Shown: positions 17,305-28,075, numbered from the stretch's first letter. The stretch: 64,000 nucleotides of DNA from Halalkalicoccus sp. NIPERK01 (GCF_030287405.1 NZ_JASVVV010000002.1:434001-498000); one strand, 5' to 3'. Notes: generated by a model not told the origin, from the letters alone. Numbers and translations are program-made.

Positions 17305-20254
17305 CTGATTCGGCCTCCATGGTGCTGCTCATGCGCCGTGCGTCCGCGTGCTCCGAGAGGTTCGTCGACGGCTCGCGCCGGCCGAGGAACCGCTCTTTGT
17401 CCTCCTCGGAGTCGAACTCCTCGTTCAGGACGCGCTCGGTGATCGCCTCGACGTCGAGGTCGTTGTCGGCCGAGGAGGACACGCGAACCGGCGAGGTGCC
17501 GTCCTCGCCGAACTCGAACTGGACGATCTTGTCGGAGGTGTCGCGCACGGTGCCGTCGTACTGCGTCTCGAGTTCCGAGAGCGCGTTGATCAGCCGGCGC
17601 TGGAGGTAGCCCGACTTCGACGTTCGGACCGCGGTGTCGACCAGCCCCTCGCGTCCGCCCATCGCGTGGAAGAAGAACTCCCGCGGGGTGAGCCCCGCCC
17701 GATAGGAGTTCTCGACGAACCCGTGGGCCTCCGCCGAGAGGTCGCCCTCCTGGTAGTGGCTCAGCGTTCGGCCCTCGTATCCTCTATTGATTCGCTCGCC
17801 TCTCACCGCCTGCTGGCCGACACAGCCGGCCATCTGCGTGAGGTTCAAGAGCGAGCCACGCGCGCCCGACTCGGCCATGATCACCGCGGGGTTGTCGTCC
17901 GCGAAGTGGTCCTCGGCGATGTCGCCCGCGCTGTCGCGGGCCTTGCCCAGCGTCTGCATGATCTTCATCTCGAGGGTCTCGTCGACCGTCCGGCCCGGAA
18001 GCGACTCGAGGTCGCCGTTCTCGTAGGTCTCGATGAGTTCCTGAACGCGGTCGTAGGCGTTCTGAATCGCCTCGTCGATCTGCTCGCCGGCCTCCTCGGG
18101 GATCGACTCGTCGTCGATCCCCAGCGAGAAGCCGAAGTGCATGATCGCACGCATCGCCAGCGAGGCGACCTCGTTGACGAACACGCGCGCACGCGTCTCG
18201 CTGTACTCCTTGACCAGCCGGTCGACGACCTCGCCGCCGAAGGCGCCGACGCCGTCCTCGTCGACGGTCCCCTTGATCAGGGTGCCGTCCTCGATGACGA
18301 CGGTGTCGCCCGCCGAGGAGGTGAACTCGAGGTCGAGTCCGTCGGGGAGCAGCTGGGAGAACAGCGTCCGGCCGGTCCAATACGGGCCGGCCTCGTCCTC
18401 GCCGTCGGGCTCGGGCAGCTCGTCGACGCTCGTCCCGCGCAGCATGTCGAGCGCCTGCGTCTCGTTGAACCGCGGGTTCTCGTGGGTCAGCAGATACAGC
18501 CCGGAGATGTGGTCCTGGATCGCCCCGATAATGTTCTCGCCGAATCTGGGCGAAAGGATCTGTTCCTGGACCCGCATCAGCACGCGCGCCTCCGCGCGAG
18601 CCTCCTCGCTCTGCAGCGCGTGGAGGTTCATCTCGTCGCCGTCGAAGTCGGCGTTGTACGGCGGACACACCACGGTGTTCAGTCTAAAGGTCTTGTACGG
18701 CATCACGACCACCTCGTGGGCCATGATGCTCATTCGGTGCAGCGATGGCTGGCGGTTGAAGATCACGATGTCGCCGTCGACGAGGTGTCGGTTGACCTCC
18801 CAGCCGGGCGCGAGGCTCTGGATCTCCGCGGCCTCGTCGTCGAGGCCCGCGAGCGCCTCGCAGTTCTTCTCCGTTACTTTGAGCCGGCGGCCGTCGGGCC
18901 GCCGGACGTAGTTCGCGCCCGGGTGCTCGTTTGGCCCGTTGGCGACGTACCGGCGGGCCTGCTCGATGTTTCGCTCGGTGACGACCATCGTCTGGGTCAT
19001 CTCGTTCGCGACGTGTTTCGGAACGCCGACCTCGTTGAGCGAGAGCGTCGGGTCCGGGCTGATGACGGTCCGGGCCGAGAAGTTCACGCGCTTGCCCGAG
19101 AGGCTGTTACGGAACCGGCCGTCCTTGCCCTTCAGGCGCTGGCTGAGCGTCTTGAGGGGACGACCGGAACGGTGACGTGCCGGGGGCGTCCCGCTGATCT
19201 CGTTGTCCATGAACGTGGTGACGTGGTACTGCAACAGCTCCCAGAGGTCCTCGATGATCAGCTGGGGCGCGCCGGCCTCACGGTTCTCCATGAACCGCTG
19301 GTTGATCCGGATGATGTCGACCAGTTTGTGGGTGAGGTCGTCCTCCGATCGCTGGCCGTTGTCGAGCGTGATCGAGGGTCGGGCCGTGACCGGCGGGACG
19401 GGGAGAACGGTGAGGATCATCCACTCGGGGCGCGACTTCTCGGGGTTCATCCCCAGCACCTCGATGTCCTCGTCGGGGATGTCCTCGAACCAGTCGCGGA
19501 TGTCCGAGGGCATCAGCTTGTTGAGGTCCTCCTCGGTGAGGTCGATCCCGAGGGCCTTCTCGATTGCCTCGCGGTCCGCCCGCCGGGGGCGGAACTCGCC
19601 CGAGAGGATCTGGTTGATCCGCGAGACGTCGATGTCGGTCTCCTCGGCGAGTTCGGGCGGGGTCGTCGCCTCGTCGTCCTCCTCCTCGCCGGGCTGCATC
19701 GCCCCCGCGATCCGCTCGGAGTACTCGCTGGTCAGGACCTGCTGGACCTCGTAGTAGGTCGTCGGCTTCTCGTGTTGGATGTCGAACTGGACCTCCCCGC
19801 AGTGGGGACAGGTGTCGGCCTTCCGGGCCTGTCGGATCGCGGCCTTGGTCACGTCGTTGACGTCGTCGCCGAGTTCGCGCGTTCGGACGAGTTCCTCGCG
19901 GAACTCCTCCTTTTCCTCCTCGGTCAGAAGCAGGCGCGAACACTCCCGGCAGGTCCCCCGCAGGAGGCGACGGATCAGCTTCGTGAAGCCGACGTGGATC
20001 ACTGGAGCAGCGAGTTCGATGTTCCCGAAGTGGCCGTTGCAGGCCCCCGAGTGCTTCCCACACGTCTTGCACTCGAGTCCGGGGTCGATGACGCCCAGTC
20101 GGGGGTCCATCAGCCCCATGTCGATGGGGAAGCCGTCGTCGTCGTAGGTGTCGGCGGTGATGATCTTCGTCGCGCTCATGTCCCGGTACTCCTCGGGATC
20201 CATCAGCCCGAAGTCGATGTGGTCGATCTGTTTGGGTGTGGTTTGTGGTGGCAT
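17297..20254 (-). CDS. rpoA1: DNA-directed RNA polymerase subunit A'
   Basis: The catalytic part of the largest subunit, 985 residues. It has the N-terminal zinc site with [16 protein letters not shown] and a second CRECSR cluster, and the catalytic Mg motif [12 protein letters not shown] around residue 535. An acidic stretch with [16 protein letters not shown] (about residues 192-210) looks like a haloarchaeal surface insertion. It starts 18 nt after the rpoB1 stop and overlaps rpoA2 downstream, so the operon is read as one unit. Confidence 0.97.
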   Translation of the reverse strand: MPPQTTPKQIDHIDFGLMDPEEYRDMSATKIITADTYDDDGFPIDMGLMDPRLGVIDPGLECKTCGKHSGACNGHFGNIELAAPVIHVGFTKLIRRLLRGTCRECSRLLLTEEEKEEFREELVRTRELGDDVNDVTKAAIRQARKADTCPHCGEVQFDIQHEKPTTYYEVQQVLTSEYSERIAGAMQPGEEEDDEATTPPELAEETDIDVSRINQILSGEFRPRRADREAIEKALGIDLTEEDLNKLMPSDIRDWFEDIPDEDIEVLGMNPEKSRPEWMILTVLPVPPVTARPSITLDNGQRSEDDLTHKLVDIIRINQRFMENREAGAPQLIIEDLWELLQYHVTTFMDNEISGTPPARHRSGRPLKTLSQRLKGKDGRFRNSLSGKRVNFSARTVISPDPTLSLNEVGVPKHVANEMTQTMVVTERNIEQARRYVANGPNEHPGANYVRRPDGRRLKVTEKNCEALAGLDDEAAEIQSLAPGWEVNRHLVDGDIVIFNRQPSLHRMSIMAHEVVVMPYKTFRLNTVVCPPYNADFDGDEMNLHALQSEEARAEARVLMRVQEQILSPRFGENIIGAIQDHISGLYLLTHENPRFNETQALDMLRGTSVDELPEPDGEDEAGPYWTGRTLFSQLLPDGLDLEFTSSAGDTVVIEDGTLIKGTVDEDGVGAFGGEVVDRLVKEYSETRARVFVNEVASLAMRAIMHFGFSLGIDDESIPEEAGEQIDEAIQNAYDRVQELIETYENGDLESLPGRTVDETLEMKIMQTLGKARDSAGDIAEDHFADDNPAVIMAESGARGSLLNLTQMAGCVGQQAVRGERINRGYEGRTLSHYQEGDLSAEAHGFVENSYRAGLTPREFFFHAMGGREGLVDTAVRTSKSGYLQRRLINALSELETQYDGTVRDTSDKIVQFEFGEDGTSPVRVSSSADNDLDVEAITERVLNEEFDSEEDKERFLGRREPSTNLSEHADARRMSSTMEAESDD

Positions 20255-20272
20255 GTATTGGGTAGTGGGGAG

Positions 20273-22099
20273 TTAGACGGCCTCCGACAGTTTGAGTCGC
20301 GGGGCGATGCCGAGCGCCTTCATCTCGTCGAGCAGCAGGTTGAACGCGTAGCTCATCTCGATCTCGTGGATGTCGGTCTCCTCGCCGCAGTTCGGGCAGT
20401 AGACGCGCTGTTGCTGGACGTTCTCGACGGCGGTCATCCCGCAGTTCCCACAGACGTCGATGTACTCGCGGTCCGAGGAGTCGAGCAGGCGCTCTTTGAG
20501 GACCATCGCCGCGCCGTGGCCGATGACGGTGTCGCGTTCCATCTCGCCCACCCGGAGACCGCCCTCGCGGGCGCGGCCCTCGGTTGGCTGGCGGGTCAGC
20601 ACCTGCACCGGCCCGCGCGAGCGGGCGTGCAGCTTGTTCGAGACCATGTGGTAGAGCTTGTGATAGAGGATGGTCCCGACGAAGATCTCGGCCTCGATCT
20701 TCTCGCCGCTCACGCCCGAGTACATGACCTCCTTACCCGAGGACATGAAGCCGCGTTCCTCGAGCGAATCGCGCAGTTCGTCCTCGTCCCGGCCCGAGAA
20801 GGGCGTGCCGTCGACGCGCTGTCCCTCCAGCGAGCCGACCTTCCCGCCGAGCATCTCGAGGACGTGGCCGACGGTCATCCGCGAGGGCAGGGCGTGGGGG
20901 TTGACGACCAGGTCGGGGACGACGCCCTCCTGGGTGAAGGGCATGTCCTCCTGGGGTGCGATGTGGCCGACGACCCCCTTCTGGCCGTGCCGGGAGGCGA
21001 ACTTGTCGCCGAGTTCGGGGATGCGCTCGTCGCGGACCTTCACCTTCGAGAGCTTCGAGCCGTCCTCGCCCTCCATCAGGGTGACGGTGTCGACGATGCC
21101 CGACTCGCCCGAGCGCATCGTCACGCTCGTCTCGCGGCGCTTCTGGGGCGAGAGCCCGCCCATGTCGTCGGGCTCCTCGAGGAAGCGCGGCGGGGAGGTC
21201 TTCCCGAGGAGGACGGAGCTCTCGTCGACGTCCGTCTCGGGATTCACGAGGCCGTCCTCGTCGAGGTGGGTGTACGCCTCCTCGCCGCGCGCCCCGCGGA
21301 CGTCCTCGCCGGGGATCTCGAAGCGGTCCTCCTGTCCGCCGGGGTATCGGCGTTCCTCGCCCTCGTAGGTCCGGAAGAAGTGCGACCGCGCGAGCCCGCG
21401 GTCGACCGACCCGCCGTTCATCACGAGCGCGTCCTCGATGTTGAACCCCTCGTAGCTCATGACCGCGACGACGAAGTTCTGGGCCGCGGGGCGCTCGTCG
21501 AACCCGATCTGCTCGGTGGTCTGGGTCTTGACCATCGAGAGCTGCGGGTAGTGAAGCAGGTGCTGGCGGGTATCCGGTCGAATTCGGTAGTTCGCGCTCG
21601 GCAGGCCGAGCGACTGTTTCATCATCCCCGACCCCATCGTGATCCGGGGGGAGGCGTTGTGCTCGGGGTACGGGATCATCCCCGCGCCGATCCCGAAGAT
21701 GAGTTGGGGGTCGAGTTCGAGGTGGGTGTGTGCGTCGGTCACCTCCTCGCGGTCGACGGCGACGTAGATGTCCTCCTCCTCCTCGGCGTCGATGAACTCG
21801 ACGTAGCCGTGGTCGACGAGCGTGTCGAACCCGATCTCGCCGTTCTCGAGCGCCTCGATCGCCTCGTCGGTGATCAGGGGTTCGCCGCCCTCGACGACCA
21901 GCAGCGGGCGGCGTGCGCGCCCGGCGTCGGCGTTGATCACGACCTCGCGGGTGCGGTCCTTGACCGAGACGTTGACCATCTCGCTGACCTCGCCGCGTCG
22001 TCGCGCCTCTCTGACCTGTTCTGCGAGCTGTTCGGGGTCGGGGTGGGTGCCGACCAGACTGCCGTTGACGTATACCTTCGCGTCTCGTGCCTGTGCCAT
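20273..22099 (-). CDS. rpoB1: DNA-directed RNA polymerase subunit B'
   Basis: The C-terminal half of the second largest subunit, 608 residues. It includes the hybrid-binding segment [18 protein letters not shown], the switch and anchor region [20 protein letters not shown] (shown in part) and the C-terminal zinc ribbon CGNCGM ... YCPNCG. The subunit is split from B'', as in haloarchaea and many other euryarchaea. It begins 4 nt after the rpoB2 stop. Confidence 0.97.
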   Translation of the reverse strand: MAQARDAKVYVNGSLVGTHPDPEQLAEQVREARRRGEVSEMVNVSVKDRTREVVINADAGRARRPLLVVEGGEPLITDEAIEALENGEIGFDTLVDHGYVEFIDAEEEEDIYVAVDREEVTDAHTHLELDPQLIFGIGAGMIPYPEHNASPRITMGSGMMKQSLGLPSANYRIRPDTRQHLLHYPQLSMVKTQTTEQIGFDERPAAQNFVVAVMSYEGFNIEDALVMNGGSVDRGLARSHFFRTYEGEERRYPGGQEDRFEIPGEDVRGARGEEAYTHLDEDGLVNPETDVDESSVLLGKTSPPRFLEEPDDMGGLSPQKRRETSVTMRSGESGIVDTVTLMEGEDGSKLSKVKVRDERIPELGDKFASRHGQKGVVGHIAPQEDMPFTQEGVVPDLVVNPHALPSRMTVGHVLEMLGGKVGSLEGQRVDGTPFSGRDEDELRDSLEERGFMSSGKEVMYSGVSGEKIEAEIFVGTILYHKLYHMVSNKLHARSRGPVQVLTRQPTEGRAREGGLRVGEMERDTVIGHGAAMVLKERLLDSSDREYIDVCGNCGMTAVENVQQQRVYCPNCGEETDIHEIEMSYAFNLLLDEMKALGIAPRLKLSEAV

Positions 22100-22103
22100 G
22101 GTG

Positions 22104-23669
22104 TTAGTCGTCCGCGGGCGTTCGCGTGGTCGAGTCGAGGCCCGGAATGCCCTCGACGCCCATCGACGCCAATTCTCGTTTGAGTCCCTGTTCGTCCTCG
22201 ATGTTCTGGGTCAGCTCCATCGCCTGCGCGAAGTTCTTCACCAGCCCACAGTTGGGCCCCTCGGGGGTCTCGGAGGGACAGATCCGACCCCACTGGGTCG
22301 CGTGGAGGTCGCGCGCCTCGAAGTGCGGTTGCGAGCGGCTGAGCGGCGATCGGAGCCGCCGGAGGTGCGAGAGCACACCCATGAAGTCGGTTCGGTCGAC
22401 GAGTTGGGAGACGCCGGATCGGCCGCCGACCCAGTTACCGGTGGCGATGGGGTGTTCGAGGCGTTCCGTGAGGACGTCCGAGCGAACCACGGTGTTCACC
22501 GAGAGCTGGCGGTTGCGCATGTTCGCGCGCTCCAGTTGGTACTTCACGTCGCGTGCGAGCTTGTTCAGCGCCGTCCGGAAGAGGTCGGTCATCAGGTCGC
22601 CGGACACTTTGAGGCGCTTGTTCGCGTAGTGGTCCTTGTCGTCGGATTCGCGCCGCTGCAGCGCGAGTTCGAAACACGCCTCGGCCATCCGACAGAGGTA
22701 AAACGCCTTGTTGATCCGGACGTCCTCGTCGGGGACGCCGTCCTCGTGGAGGTGGGGAAGCAGGTAGCGGTCGATGACGTAGTTCGCGCGCTTGAGCTGG
22801 TAGTTCTTGCCCTGGCCCGAGGCGACGCGCTTGCCCAGCGTCTCGATGGCCTCCTCGGTGGTCTGGACGTCGGCCTCCTCGAGGTTTTCGAGCATGAACT
22901 TCACGATCTCGGGGTCGTCGGAGACGCGATGAACGATCTCCTCGTCGGATTCGAGCCCGAGCGCGCGCACCAGGGTGACGAAGTTGATCGAACCCGAGAC
23001 GCTCGGGAACGAGACCTCGAGCAGCCCGTCCCGGCCGCGCTCACACAGCACGAGCGCGCGGTAGCCCCGGCGCTGGCTGAACGTCTTTGCGACCTGGATC
23101 TCGTCGCCGTACTTGCTGTCGTACTCCGCGAGGATCTTGTTGGGCGCGAGGTCCTCGCTGGTCATGAGAACGCGCTCGGAGCCGTTGACGAGGAAGTAGC
23201 CGCCGGGATCCGCGGGATCCTCGCCGATGTCGATCAGCTCCTCGTCGGTGAAGCCGTCGATGTTACACTTGTCGGAGCCGACCATGATCGGCATCCGCCC
23301 GACCTTGGTCTCGGTCGAGTCGACGACCCGCTCCTCTTCCTCCTCGCCGCCCTTGACGATGCTCATCTCCATGAACACGGGGGCGGCGTAGGTGATGTTG
23401 CGAAGGCGGGCTTCCTGTGGATACAGGAGTTCCTCGCTGCCGTCGGCCTCCCGAACCCGGGGCGTGACGACCCGGACGTCGCCGAGTTCGACGTAGACGG
23501 GCTCCTCGCCCTCCTTGTCTCCGATGTCCGTGTCGATCGTCTCCTTCTCGTCGACGACCTGCTGCATCCCCCGGTTCAGGAAGTCGTTGAACGAGCGGAA
23601 GTGGTGTTCGGCGAGTCGTTCCTTCGAGAAGTACTCCTCGGAGATCGTCCGGCGGTGTGTGGCGTCCAT
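22104..23669 (-). CDS. rpoB2: DNA-directed RNA polymerase subunit B''
   Basis: The N-terminal half of the second largest subunit, 521 residues, covering protrusion, lobe and fork regions. Recognisable parts are [19 protein letters not shown]-like text (residues about 168-185) and the fork segment [20 protein letters not shown] near residue 468. Its start ATG overlaps the rpoH stop (TAATG). Confidence 0.97.
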   Translation of the reverse strand: MDATHRRTISEEYFSKERLAEHHFRSFNDFLNRGMQQVVDEKETIDTDIGDKEGEEPVYVELGDVRVVTPRVREADGSEELLYPQEARLRNITYAAPVFMEMSIVKGGEEEEERVVDSTETKVGRMPIMVGSDKCNIDGFTDEELIDIGEDPADPGGYFLVNGSERVLMTSEDLAPNKILAEYDSKYGDEIQVAKTFSQRRGYRALVLCERGRDGLLEVSFPSVSGSINFVTLVRALGLESDEEIVHRVSDDPEIVKFMLENLEEADVQTTEEAIETLGKRVASGQGKNYQLKRANYVIDRYLLPHLHEDGVPDEDVRINKAFYLCRMAEACFELALQRRESDDKDHYANKRLKVSGDLMTDLFRTALNKLARDVKYQLERANMRNRQLSVNTVVRSDVLTERLEHPIATGNWVGGRSGVSQLVDRTDFMGVLSHLRRLRSPLSRSQPHFEARDLHATQWGRICPSETPEGPNCGLVKNFAQAMELTQNIEDEQGLKRELASMGVEGIPGLDSTTRTPADD

Positions 23670-23893
23670 TATTCGATCACCAGTCGGTAGACGATGGCTC
23701 GATCGGTCGTCCGTGACTCGCGGACGATCTTCACGACGTCGCCGACCTCGGCCTCGTCCGGCAGCGCGGGGTCGGTGCGTTTTATCTTCGGGAGGTCTGT
23801 GCGTTTGATGTCGTACTCCGCGAGCACGGCATCGAGTTCCGCCTCGTCCATGAGGCTGTGCTCCGGTACCAGAGTGTGGTCACTTACGTCCAT
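23669..23893 (-). CDS. rpoH: DNA-directed RNA polymerase subunit H
   Basis: Subunit H (the archaeal Rpb5 C-terminal domain), 74 residues starting [15 protein letters not shown], with the conserved KIKRTDPAL segment. It contacts downstream DNA at the jaw. The frame extends upstream to 23956, but the family begins at the ATG at 23893. It is the first gene of the polymerase operon rpoH-rpoB2-rpoB1-rpoA1-rpoA2-nusA. Confidence 0.96.
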   Translation of the reverse strand: MDVSDHTLVPEHSLMDEAELDAVLAEYDIKRTDLPKIKRTDPALPDEAEVGDVVKIVRESRTTDRAIVYRLVIE

Positions 23894-23970
23894 GTGTGTG
23901 CGGTGTCTGACGGCTGGCTGGCGAGAGAAGCTGCTGTCACGAGATACTACAGACACGTACTGGCGGCGGG

Positions 23971-23990
23971 CATTTAAGCGTTTTCAAAAG
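23971..23990 (-). promoter_or_regulatory. Candidate promoter of the RNA polymerase operon
   Basis: On the minus strand the sequence reads GAAAACGCTTAAATG, a BRE-like purine run followed by a TATA-like CTTAAATG (23971-23979). It would start transcription near 23950 and leave a leader of about 55 nt before rpoH. Confidence 0.5.
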
Positions 23991-24138
23991 CGACCGGCGC
24001 GACCGCTACTCGCAGCGCCCGCCGTGGCGGGCGCGACCGACGTCGGTCGTCTGCTGTCCGTTGCAGATATCGCCCGATACGTCGGGGACCGGAATGAGTG
24101 TTTTGGGTTCCCGGCACACGGATGCCTCGTTTGGAAAG

Positions 24139-24146
24139 CCTTAAGT
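24139..24146 (+). promoter_or_regulatory. TATA element of tRNA-Asp
   Basis: CCTTAAGT preceded by GGAAAG (BRE-like) lies about 33 nt before the mature tRNA 5' end, the usual spacing for a haloarchaeal tRNA promoter. Confidence 0.5.
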
Positions 24147-24175
24147 CTGCAAGCCGGAAAGGTGGAGATGCGTTC

Positions 24176-24248
24176 GCCCGGATGGTGTAGTGGCCCATCA
24201 TACGACCCTGTCACGGTCGTGACGCGGGTTCAAATCCCGCTCCGGGCG
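24176..24248 (+). tRNA. tRNA-Asp (GUC)
   Basis: A 73-nt cloverleaf with acceptor arms GCCCGGA and TCCGGGC plus discriminator G, T-loop GTTCAAATC, and an anticodon arm CGACC-CTGTCAC-GGTCG giving anticodon GUC. CCA is not encoded. No intron. Confidence 0.96.
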
Positions 24249-24290
24249 TTTCCGGATCCACCTCCGCGAGCGACGGCCGAACTCGTCAGG

Positions 24291-24470
24291 TCAACGCGTC
24301 ACGATGTGTGTGAGGACCACCAGTGCGGCGGTCGTCCCCGCCATCAGCGGCCACGAGAACTCGACGGCGCCGACGAAGTCGAGGCCTCGCAGAACGGCGT
24401 AACAGAACGTCGCCGAGAGGACGACGTTGAGAACGAACACCACGCGCGGGTCCCCCTGAGAGCGGGCCAT
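24291..24470 (-). CDS. Small two-helix membrane protein (haloarchaeal, unknown function)
   Basis: A 59-residue hydrophobic protein starting MARSQGDPRVVFVLN (an in-frame ATG two codons earlier is also possible), with two predicted membrane helices (VVFVLNVVLSATFCYAVL and LMAGTTAALVVLTHIV). Its codon use is typical of the region and its position 18 nt downstream of pcm suggests co-transcription. I have seen similar short proteins in other haloarchaea but know no function. Confidence 0.6.
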   Translation of the reverse strand: MARSQGDPRVVFVLNVVLSATFCYAVLRGLDFVGAVEFSWPLMAGTTAALVVLTHIVTR

Positions 24471-24494
24471 ATCCACGCATCCGACAGCGACGAC

Positions 24495-25241
24495 TTAGCC
24501 GTACCGACCGCGCTCCCAGTCGATCCATCCCTGTTCCCAGCCGTGTCGTCGCTGGGCGTGGCGTTCCGCGAACTCGCGGTCCTCGCGTTCCGTCCGGTTC
24601 CGTTCGAGCGTCCCCGGCTGTTGGCCCTCTATGAGGAGGGGCCGAAAGGCGACCGGACAGACCCGTTCGAGGACCTCGCCGCCCGAGTCGAGCGCGACGA
24701 GCGTCTGCTCGCCCGCGCCCATCGGCATGACGAGCCGGCCGTCCTCGGGGAGCTGATCGAGCAGCGCGCGCGGCGGGCGGACGGCGGCGGCCTCGACGAG
24801 GATCCGGTCGAACGGGGCGTACTCGGGGAGTCCGCGCGAACCGTCCCGGCCGTCGACGAGCACCTCGCCGTAGCCCGCGCGCTCGAGGTTCCGGCGGGCG
24901 GTGTAGACCATGTTGCGGTCGATGTCGACGGCCTGGACGTTCGCCGCGCCGACGACCTCCGCGAGGACCGCGGCGGTGTAGCCGACGCCGACGCCGACGA
25001 TCAGTACGGAGTGGCCCTCGCGGGCGTCGAGCGCCTCGAGGAGGCGGGCGGCGGTGCTGGGTGCGAGGGCGGTCGTCCCGTCGACCTCGGTCGCGCGGTC
25101 GGCGTAGGCGACGCGCTCGTCGACGAACGCCTGGCGGGGCACGTCGCGCATCGCGAGGGCGACCCGCTCGGTATCGAGGACGGCCTTCGCCTCGTGTTCG
25201 AGGCTGTCGACCATGTCCTCGCGCAGGACGGCGGGGTCCAT
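24495..25241 (-). CDS. pcm: Protein-L-isoaspartate O-methyltransferase-like protein, copy 1
   Basis: A 248-residue SAM-dependent methyltransferase of the PCMT family, which repairs isoaspartyl residues. It has the SAM motif VLIVGVGVGYTAAVLAEV (about residues 98-115) in place of the usual E-I-G-T-G-S-G-Y, and DGSRGLPEYAPFDRILVEAA. The substrate-site motif normally reading D-x-x-x-I-S-A-P is replaced by DGTTALAPSTAARLLE, so this copy diverges from the canonical enzyme. A long charged C-terminal tail is also unusual. A second, more canonical PCM gene lies 524 nt away on the same strand. Confidence 0.82.
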   Translation of the reverse strand: MDPAVLREDMVDSLEHEAKAVLDTERVALAMRDVPRQAFVDERVAYADRATEVDGTTALAPSTAARLLEALDAREGHSVLIVGVGVGYTAAVLAEVVGAANVQAVDIDRNMVYTARRNLERAGYGEVLVDGRDGSRGLPEYAPFDRILVEAAAVRPPRALLDQLPEDGRLVMPMGAGEQTLVALDSGGEVLERVCPVAFRPLLIEGQQPGTLERNRTEREDREFAERHAQRRHGWEQGWIDWERGRYG

Positions 25242-25328
25242 GTCGGCCCTCGGCGGTCCAGCCCTAAGAACCGCGCGCTTTCACGGACGGCCGGTACGAT
25301 CATATCGGAGCCGGTACCAGTTTCGGGT

Positions 25329-25724
25329 ATGGCCGACTCTGACACCCTCACCAACGCGCTGATCGGCGCGGTCGTCACGGCGATCCTCTCGTGGTTCGTG
25401 CCGCTGGCACCGATCGCCGGCGGTGCGGTCACCGCCTACCTCCAGGGCGCGGAGCCGGAGAGAGGGGTGCGAAACGGCGCGCTCTCCGGGCTGCTCGCGC
25501 TCGTTCCACTGGGGTTGCTCGGGCTGGCCATCGTCGGATTCGTCGGGCTGTTCACCCTCGATCCGGTCGGGACGGCCGTCTCGCTGGTCGTCGTCGTCGC
25601 CGCTCTGGTGGTGGGATCGCTGTACGTCGTCGGGCTGAGCGCGCTCGGGGGCTATCTCGGTGCGTACCTCTACGAGGAGTACGGGACGCCCGAGAACGGG
25701 ACCCGAACCGACGAGCGCCTGTGA
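25329..25724 (+). CDS. DUF5518 family membrane protein
   Basis: A 131-residue membrane protein starting MADSDTLTNALIGAVVTAI with about four hydrophobic segments and glycine-rich turns (PIAGGAVTAYLQG), which I recognise as DUF5518. The ATG is chosen because upstream in-frame sequence overlaps pcm in antisense. Function unknown. It sits between the two PCM genes in the opposite direction. Confidence 0.78.
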   Translation: MADSDTLTNALIGAVVTAILSWFVPLAPIAGGAVTAYLQGAEPERGVRNGALSGLLALVPLGLLGLAIVGFVGLFTLDPVGTAVSLVVVVAALVVGSLYVVGLSALGGYLGAYLYEEYGTPENGTRTDERL

Positions 25725-25764
25725 TTCGGTTTTCCGATCCGTCGTTGGAGTCGTACGGCGAGGA

Positions 25765-26391
25765 TCAGCCCCGGATCGAGACGAACCGCACCGCGCCGTG
25801 GGCCTCGCGCTCGGCGATCCCCTCGTCGCCGACGCGGGCGCGCACGAGTCGCTGGGAGAACTCGCCGACGGGCGCGAGAACCGTGCCTCCCGAGCGAACC
25901 TGTTCCGCTACGTCGTCGGGGATCTCGGGTACCGCACAGGTGAAGTAGGCGGCCTCGTAGGGCGCGTTCTCGGGCCAGCCCGCCCGGCCGTCGCCCTGTC
26001 TGATGCCGACCCGGCCGTAACCGATCCGCTCCAGCGTCTCCCTCGCCCGCCCGGCGAGGTCGGAACTGAACTCGACGGAGTAGACGTTCTCCGGGCCGAC
26101 GACCTCGCTCGTGACGGCGGCGTGATACCCACAGCCGGTGCCGATCTCCAGCACCGAATCGCCCGCCTCGACCCCGAGCAGGTCGGTCATGATCGCGACC
26201 ATGTGGGGGGCGCTGATCGTCTGGTCGTCGCCGATGGGCAGCGGGCGGTCGGCGTAGGCGCTCCCCCGTCGGGACTCGGGGACGAACGCGTGGCGCGGCA
26301 CCGCCTTCATCGCCGCTATCGTGGGCTCGGAGAGGCCCTCACGGCGGGCGAGCCGATCCGCGAGTTCCTCGCGTGCGGCCTCGTAATCCAT
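25765..26391 (-). CDS. pcm: Protein-L-isoaspartate O-methyltransferase, copy 2
   Basis: A 208-residue canonical PCMT. It shows ADRPLPIGDDQTISAPHMV (substrate and SAM site), VLEIGTGCGYHAAVTSE (SAM motif I) and PYEAAYFTCAVPEIP. The start at 26391 follows the stop of the zinc-finger gene by 2 nt, so the two are co-transcribed. It methylates isoaspartyl groups in aged proteins for repair (family knowledge). The frame continues upstream but only as antisense-like arginine-rich text. Confidence 0.9.
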   Translation of the reverse strand: MDYEAAREELADRLARREGLSEPTIAAMKAVPRHAFVPESRRGSAYADRPLPIGDDQTISAPHMVAIMTDLLGVEAGDSVLEIGTGCGYHAAVTSEVVGPENVYSVEFSSDLAGRARETLERIGYGRVGIRQGDGRAGWPENAPYEAAYFTCAVPEIPDDVAEQVRSGGTVLAPVGEFSQRLVRARVGDEGIAEREAHGAVRFVSIRG

Positions 26392-26393
26392 GC

Positions 26394-27041
26394 TCACCAG
26401 GCGGACCACGCAGTGGGTGAATCGTCCTCGCCGTAGAGGCGTTTGACGTCCTTCGCCGGTACGGAATCGCCGTCGAAGTCGAACTTGTCCCGGTCGTAGC
26501 CCGTCGCGTCGCGTTTGACGTGGATCCCCGTGACGACGAACTCCTCGCCGGCCATCTCCTCGCGCTCGCCGACGGTGAACTCGTGGTCGCCGGGGACCCC
26601 CAGCTTGACGCTTCGGCTCTCCTCGCGGTTCTCGTTGGGGTGGACAGTGAGGTTGACCGAGACGTTGTCGACCGCACGGGTCCACAGGGTTCGGATCTCC
26701 TCTCCGTAGGCGCTCTCGACGCGCCTGTCCTCGTCGAGTTCGATGCTCGTGATCCGCACGAGCAGGATCGCCTCCTCGGTGTCGAGGACGAACTCCTCGC
26801 CGACGGCGAGTTCCTCGTGCTCTGGCACCTCTGCGCTCGCCGAGAAGGACTCGTCGTCCTGTGAGACGATCACGTCGAGGTCGGCCTCGGTCTCCTCCTC
26901 GATTCGCGTCTTGTGGGTGTGGCCACAGGCCGTACACCGGACCGTCGCCTGCCCGCCCGGTTTCAACACCTCGTGGACCGTCTCCTCGTCGGGCGAACAC
27001 GAGGGACAGACAAGCGCCACCTGGCTCGCTGTGTTGCTCAT
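26394..27041 (-). CDS. HVO_0476-family zinc finger protein
   Basis: A 215-residue soluble haloarchaeal protein that I recognise as the HVO_0476 family. Two CxxC-type knuckles form an N-terminal zinc ribbon (VCPSCSP near residue 12 and CTACGHTH near residue 35). The rest is acidic beta-rich sequence without a known fold. A TATA box (27065-27072) sits 28 nt before the ATG at 27041, indicating a leaderless message. It heads a unit with pcm copy 2. Function unknown. Confidence 0.8.
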   Translation of the reverse strand: MSNTASQVALVCPSCSPDEETVHEVLKPGGQATVRCTACGHTHKTRIEEETEADLDVIVSQDDESFSASAEVPEHEELAVGEEFVLDTEEAILLVRITSIELDEDRRVESAYGEEIRTLWTRAVDNVSVNLTVHPNENREESRSVKLGVPGDHEFTVGEREEMAGEEFVVTGIHVKRDATGYDRDKFDFDGDSVPAKDVKRLYGEDDSPTAWSAW

Positions 27042-27064
27042 TGGAGGGGAGTAACGGGCCGCGC

Positions 27065-27072
27065 TATAAAAG
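27065..27072 (-). promoter_or_regulatory. TATA box of the zinc finger-pcm unit
   Basis: The minus strand reads CTTTTATA centred 28 nt upstream of the start codon, so the transcript is predicted to be leaderless. Confidence 0.6.
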
Positions 27073-27097
27073 TCGTGTGCGCTCGGGTGGACCCCGC

Positions 27098-28039
27098 TCA
27101 CTCGACGCGTGGAAGCTCCACTTCCACGTCATCCGCATACACGGTCGGCTCCCGGAGAATCCCGTCGGAGTGGATCGGAGCGTCGGTATCGCCGCCGATG
27201 CCCGCGTCGTCGCCGATGGCGACGTGGACCGTCCCGGCGGCCTTCTCGTCGAGGAGGACGGAACCGACCAACTCCGTCACTGCGAGGTTCGTCCCGATCC
27301 CCAGTTCGGCGAGGTTGTAGGCGTCCCGGCCCGCCTCGTCGGCCGCTACCTCCAGTTCCCTGGCAACCTCGGGATCGCTCACCGAGGTGACGTAGCCGTC
27401 CTCGACTTCGATCGTGATCGCGTGATCCAGCAACCCGTGGGGGTGCATCGTCCCGTCGACCACGTAGGTCCCGTTCGCGGTTTCGGGGCTGACGAACACC
27501 TCTCCTGCTGGTAAGTTCGAGAAGTCGCCCGAGCGATGAACGATCCCCGTATCCGCGAGCCACTCGCGCTCGCCCGGCTCGAAGGTGACGTCGGTCCCCT
27601 GCGGCGAGGTCACGCGGACCTTTTCGGCGTCGGCTACCTGCTCCAGGACCCGCTCGCACTCCTCGTGGATGCGCTCGTAGTCGGCGTCGAGGCCGGTGAC
27701 GAAGACCTCCTCGGTGATCCCCGGAAGGGTCGCGGCCCGCGCGCCCGCGTCGGTCGCCGCGCCGCGCGCGCGGGTGTGGCTCAGGCTCTTCGTGGTCGGT
27801 GCGAGCACCACGTCGGCCTGCCGCATCGCCGCGGCGACCGGTTCCGGTGGTTCGGCGCCGTGCTGTGGACCCGGCGGGTACGTGAGCACGACCGCGTCGT
27901 CGGTGATCCCGCGGGCGACCTCGTAGAGCGCCTCGCCGATTCGTCTCCTGTCATCGTCGGTGACGATCAGACACGACTCGTCGGACCGAAGGGCCATACA
28001 CTGGCGGAGCGCGGTCTCGGCTGCGGGTCGAAGATCCAT
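27098..28039 (-). CDS. M29-like aminopeptidase / leucyl aminopeptidase-type protein
   Basis: A 313-residue protein resembling the AmpS/aminopeptidase T (M29) superfamily. The C-terminal metal-site pattern is visible: AELGIGTNLAV, then GTVHVAIGDDAGIGG and APIHSDGILREP, with the Glu/His/Asp positions expected for a two-metal peptidase. It is shorter than classical M29 enzymes (about 400 residues), so related dioxygenase-like members cannot be excluded. It stands between pgk and the zinc-finger gene in the same direction. Confidence 0.72.
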   Translation of the reverse strand: MDLRPAAETALRQCMALRSDESCLIVTDDDRRRIGEALYEVARGITDDAVVLTYPPGPQHGAEPPEPVAAAMRQADVVLAPTTKSLSHTRARGAATDAGARAATLPGITEEVFVTGLDADYERIHEECERVLEQVADAEKVRVTSPQGTDVTFEPGEREWLADTGIVHRSGDFSNLPAGEVFVSPETANGTYVVDGTMHPHGLLDHAITIEVEDGYVTSVSDPEVARELEVAADEAGRDAYNLAELGIGTNLAVTELVGSVLLDEKAAGTVHVAIGDDAGIGGDTDAPIHSDGILREPTVYADDVEVELPRVE

Positions 28040-28075
28040 GTCGGAGGGTCCGTCCGGAGGGCGGTTAGGCGTTAC

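Noticed and set aside
17348-22183. A 1611-codon plus-strand open frame across the RNA polymerase genes
   Set aside because: It is antisense to rpoA1 and rpoB1. High GC3 in the real genes removes stop codons on the other strand; the translation is Arg/Val/Leu-rich with no domain.
23894-23956. Longer N-terminus for rpoH
   Set aside because: The extra 21 codons have no match to the family, and the conserved start MDVSDH lies at 23893.
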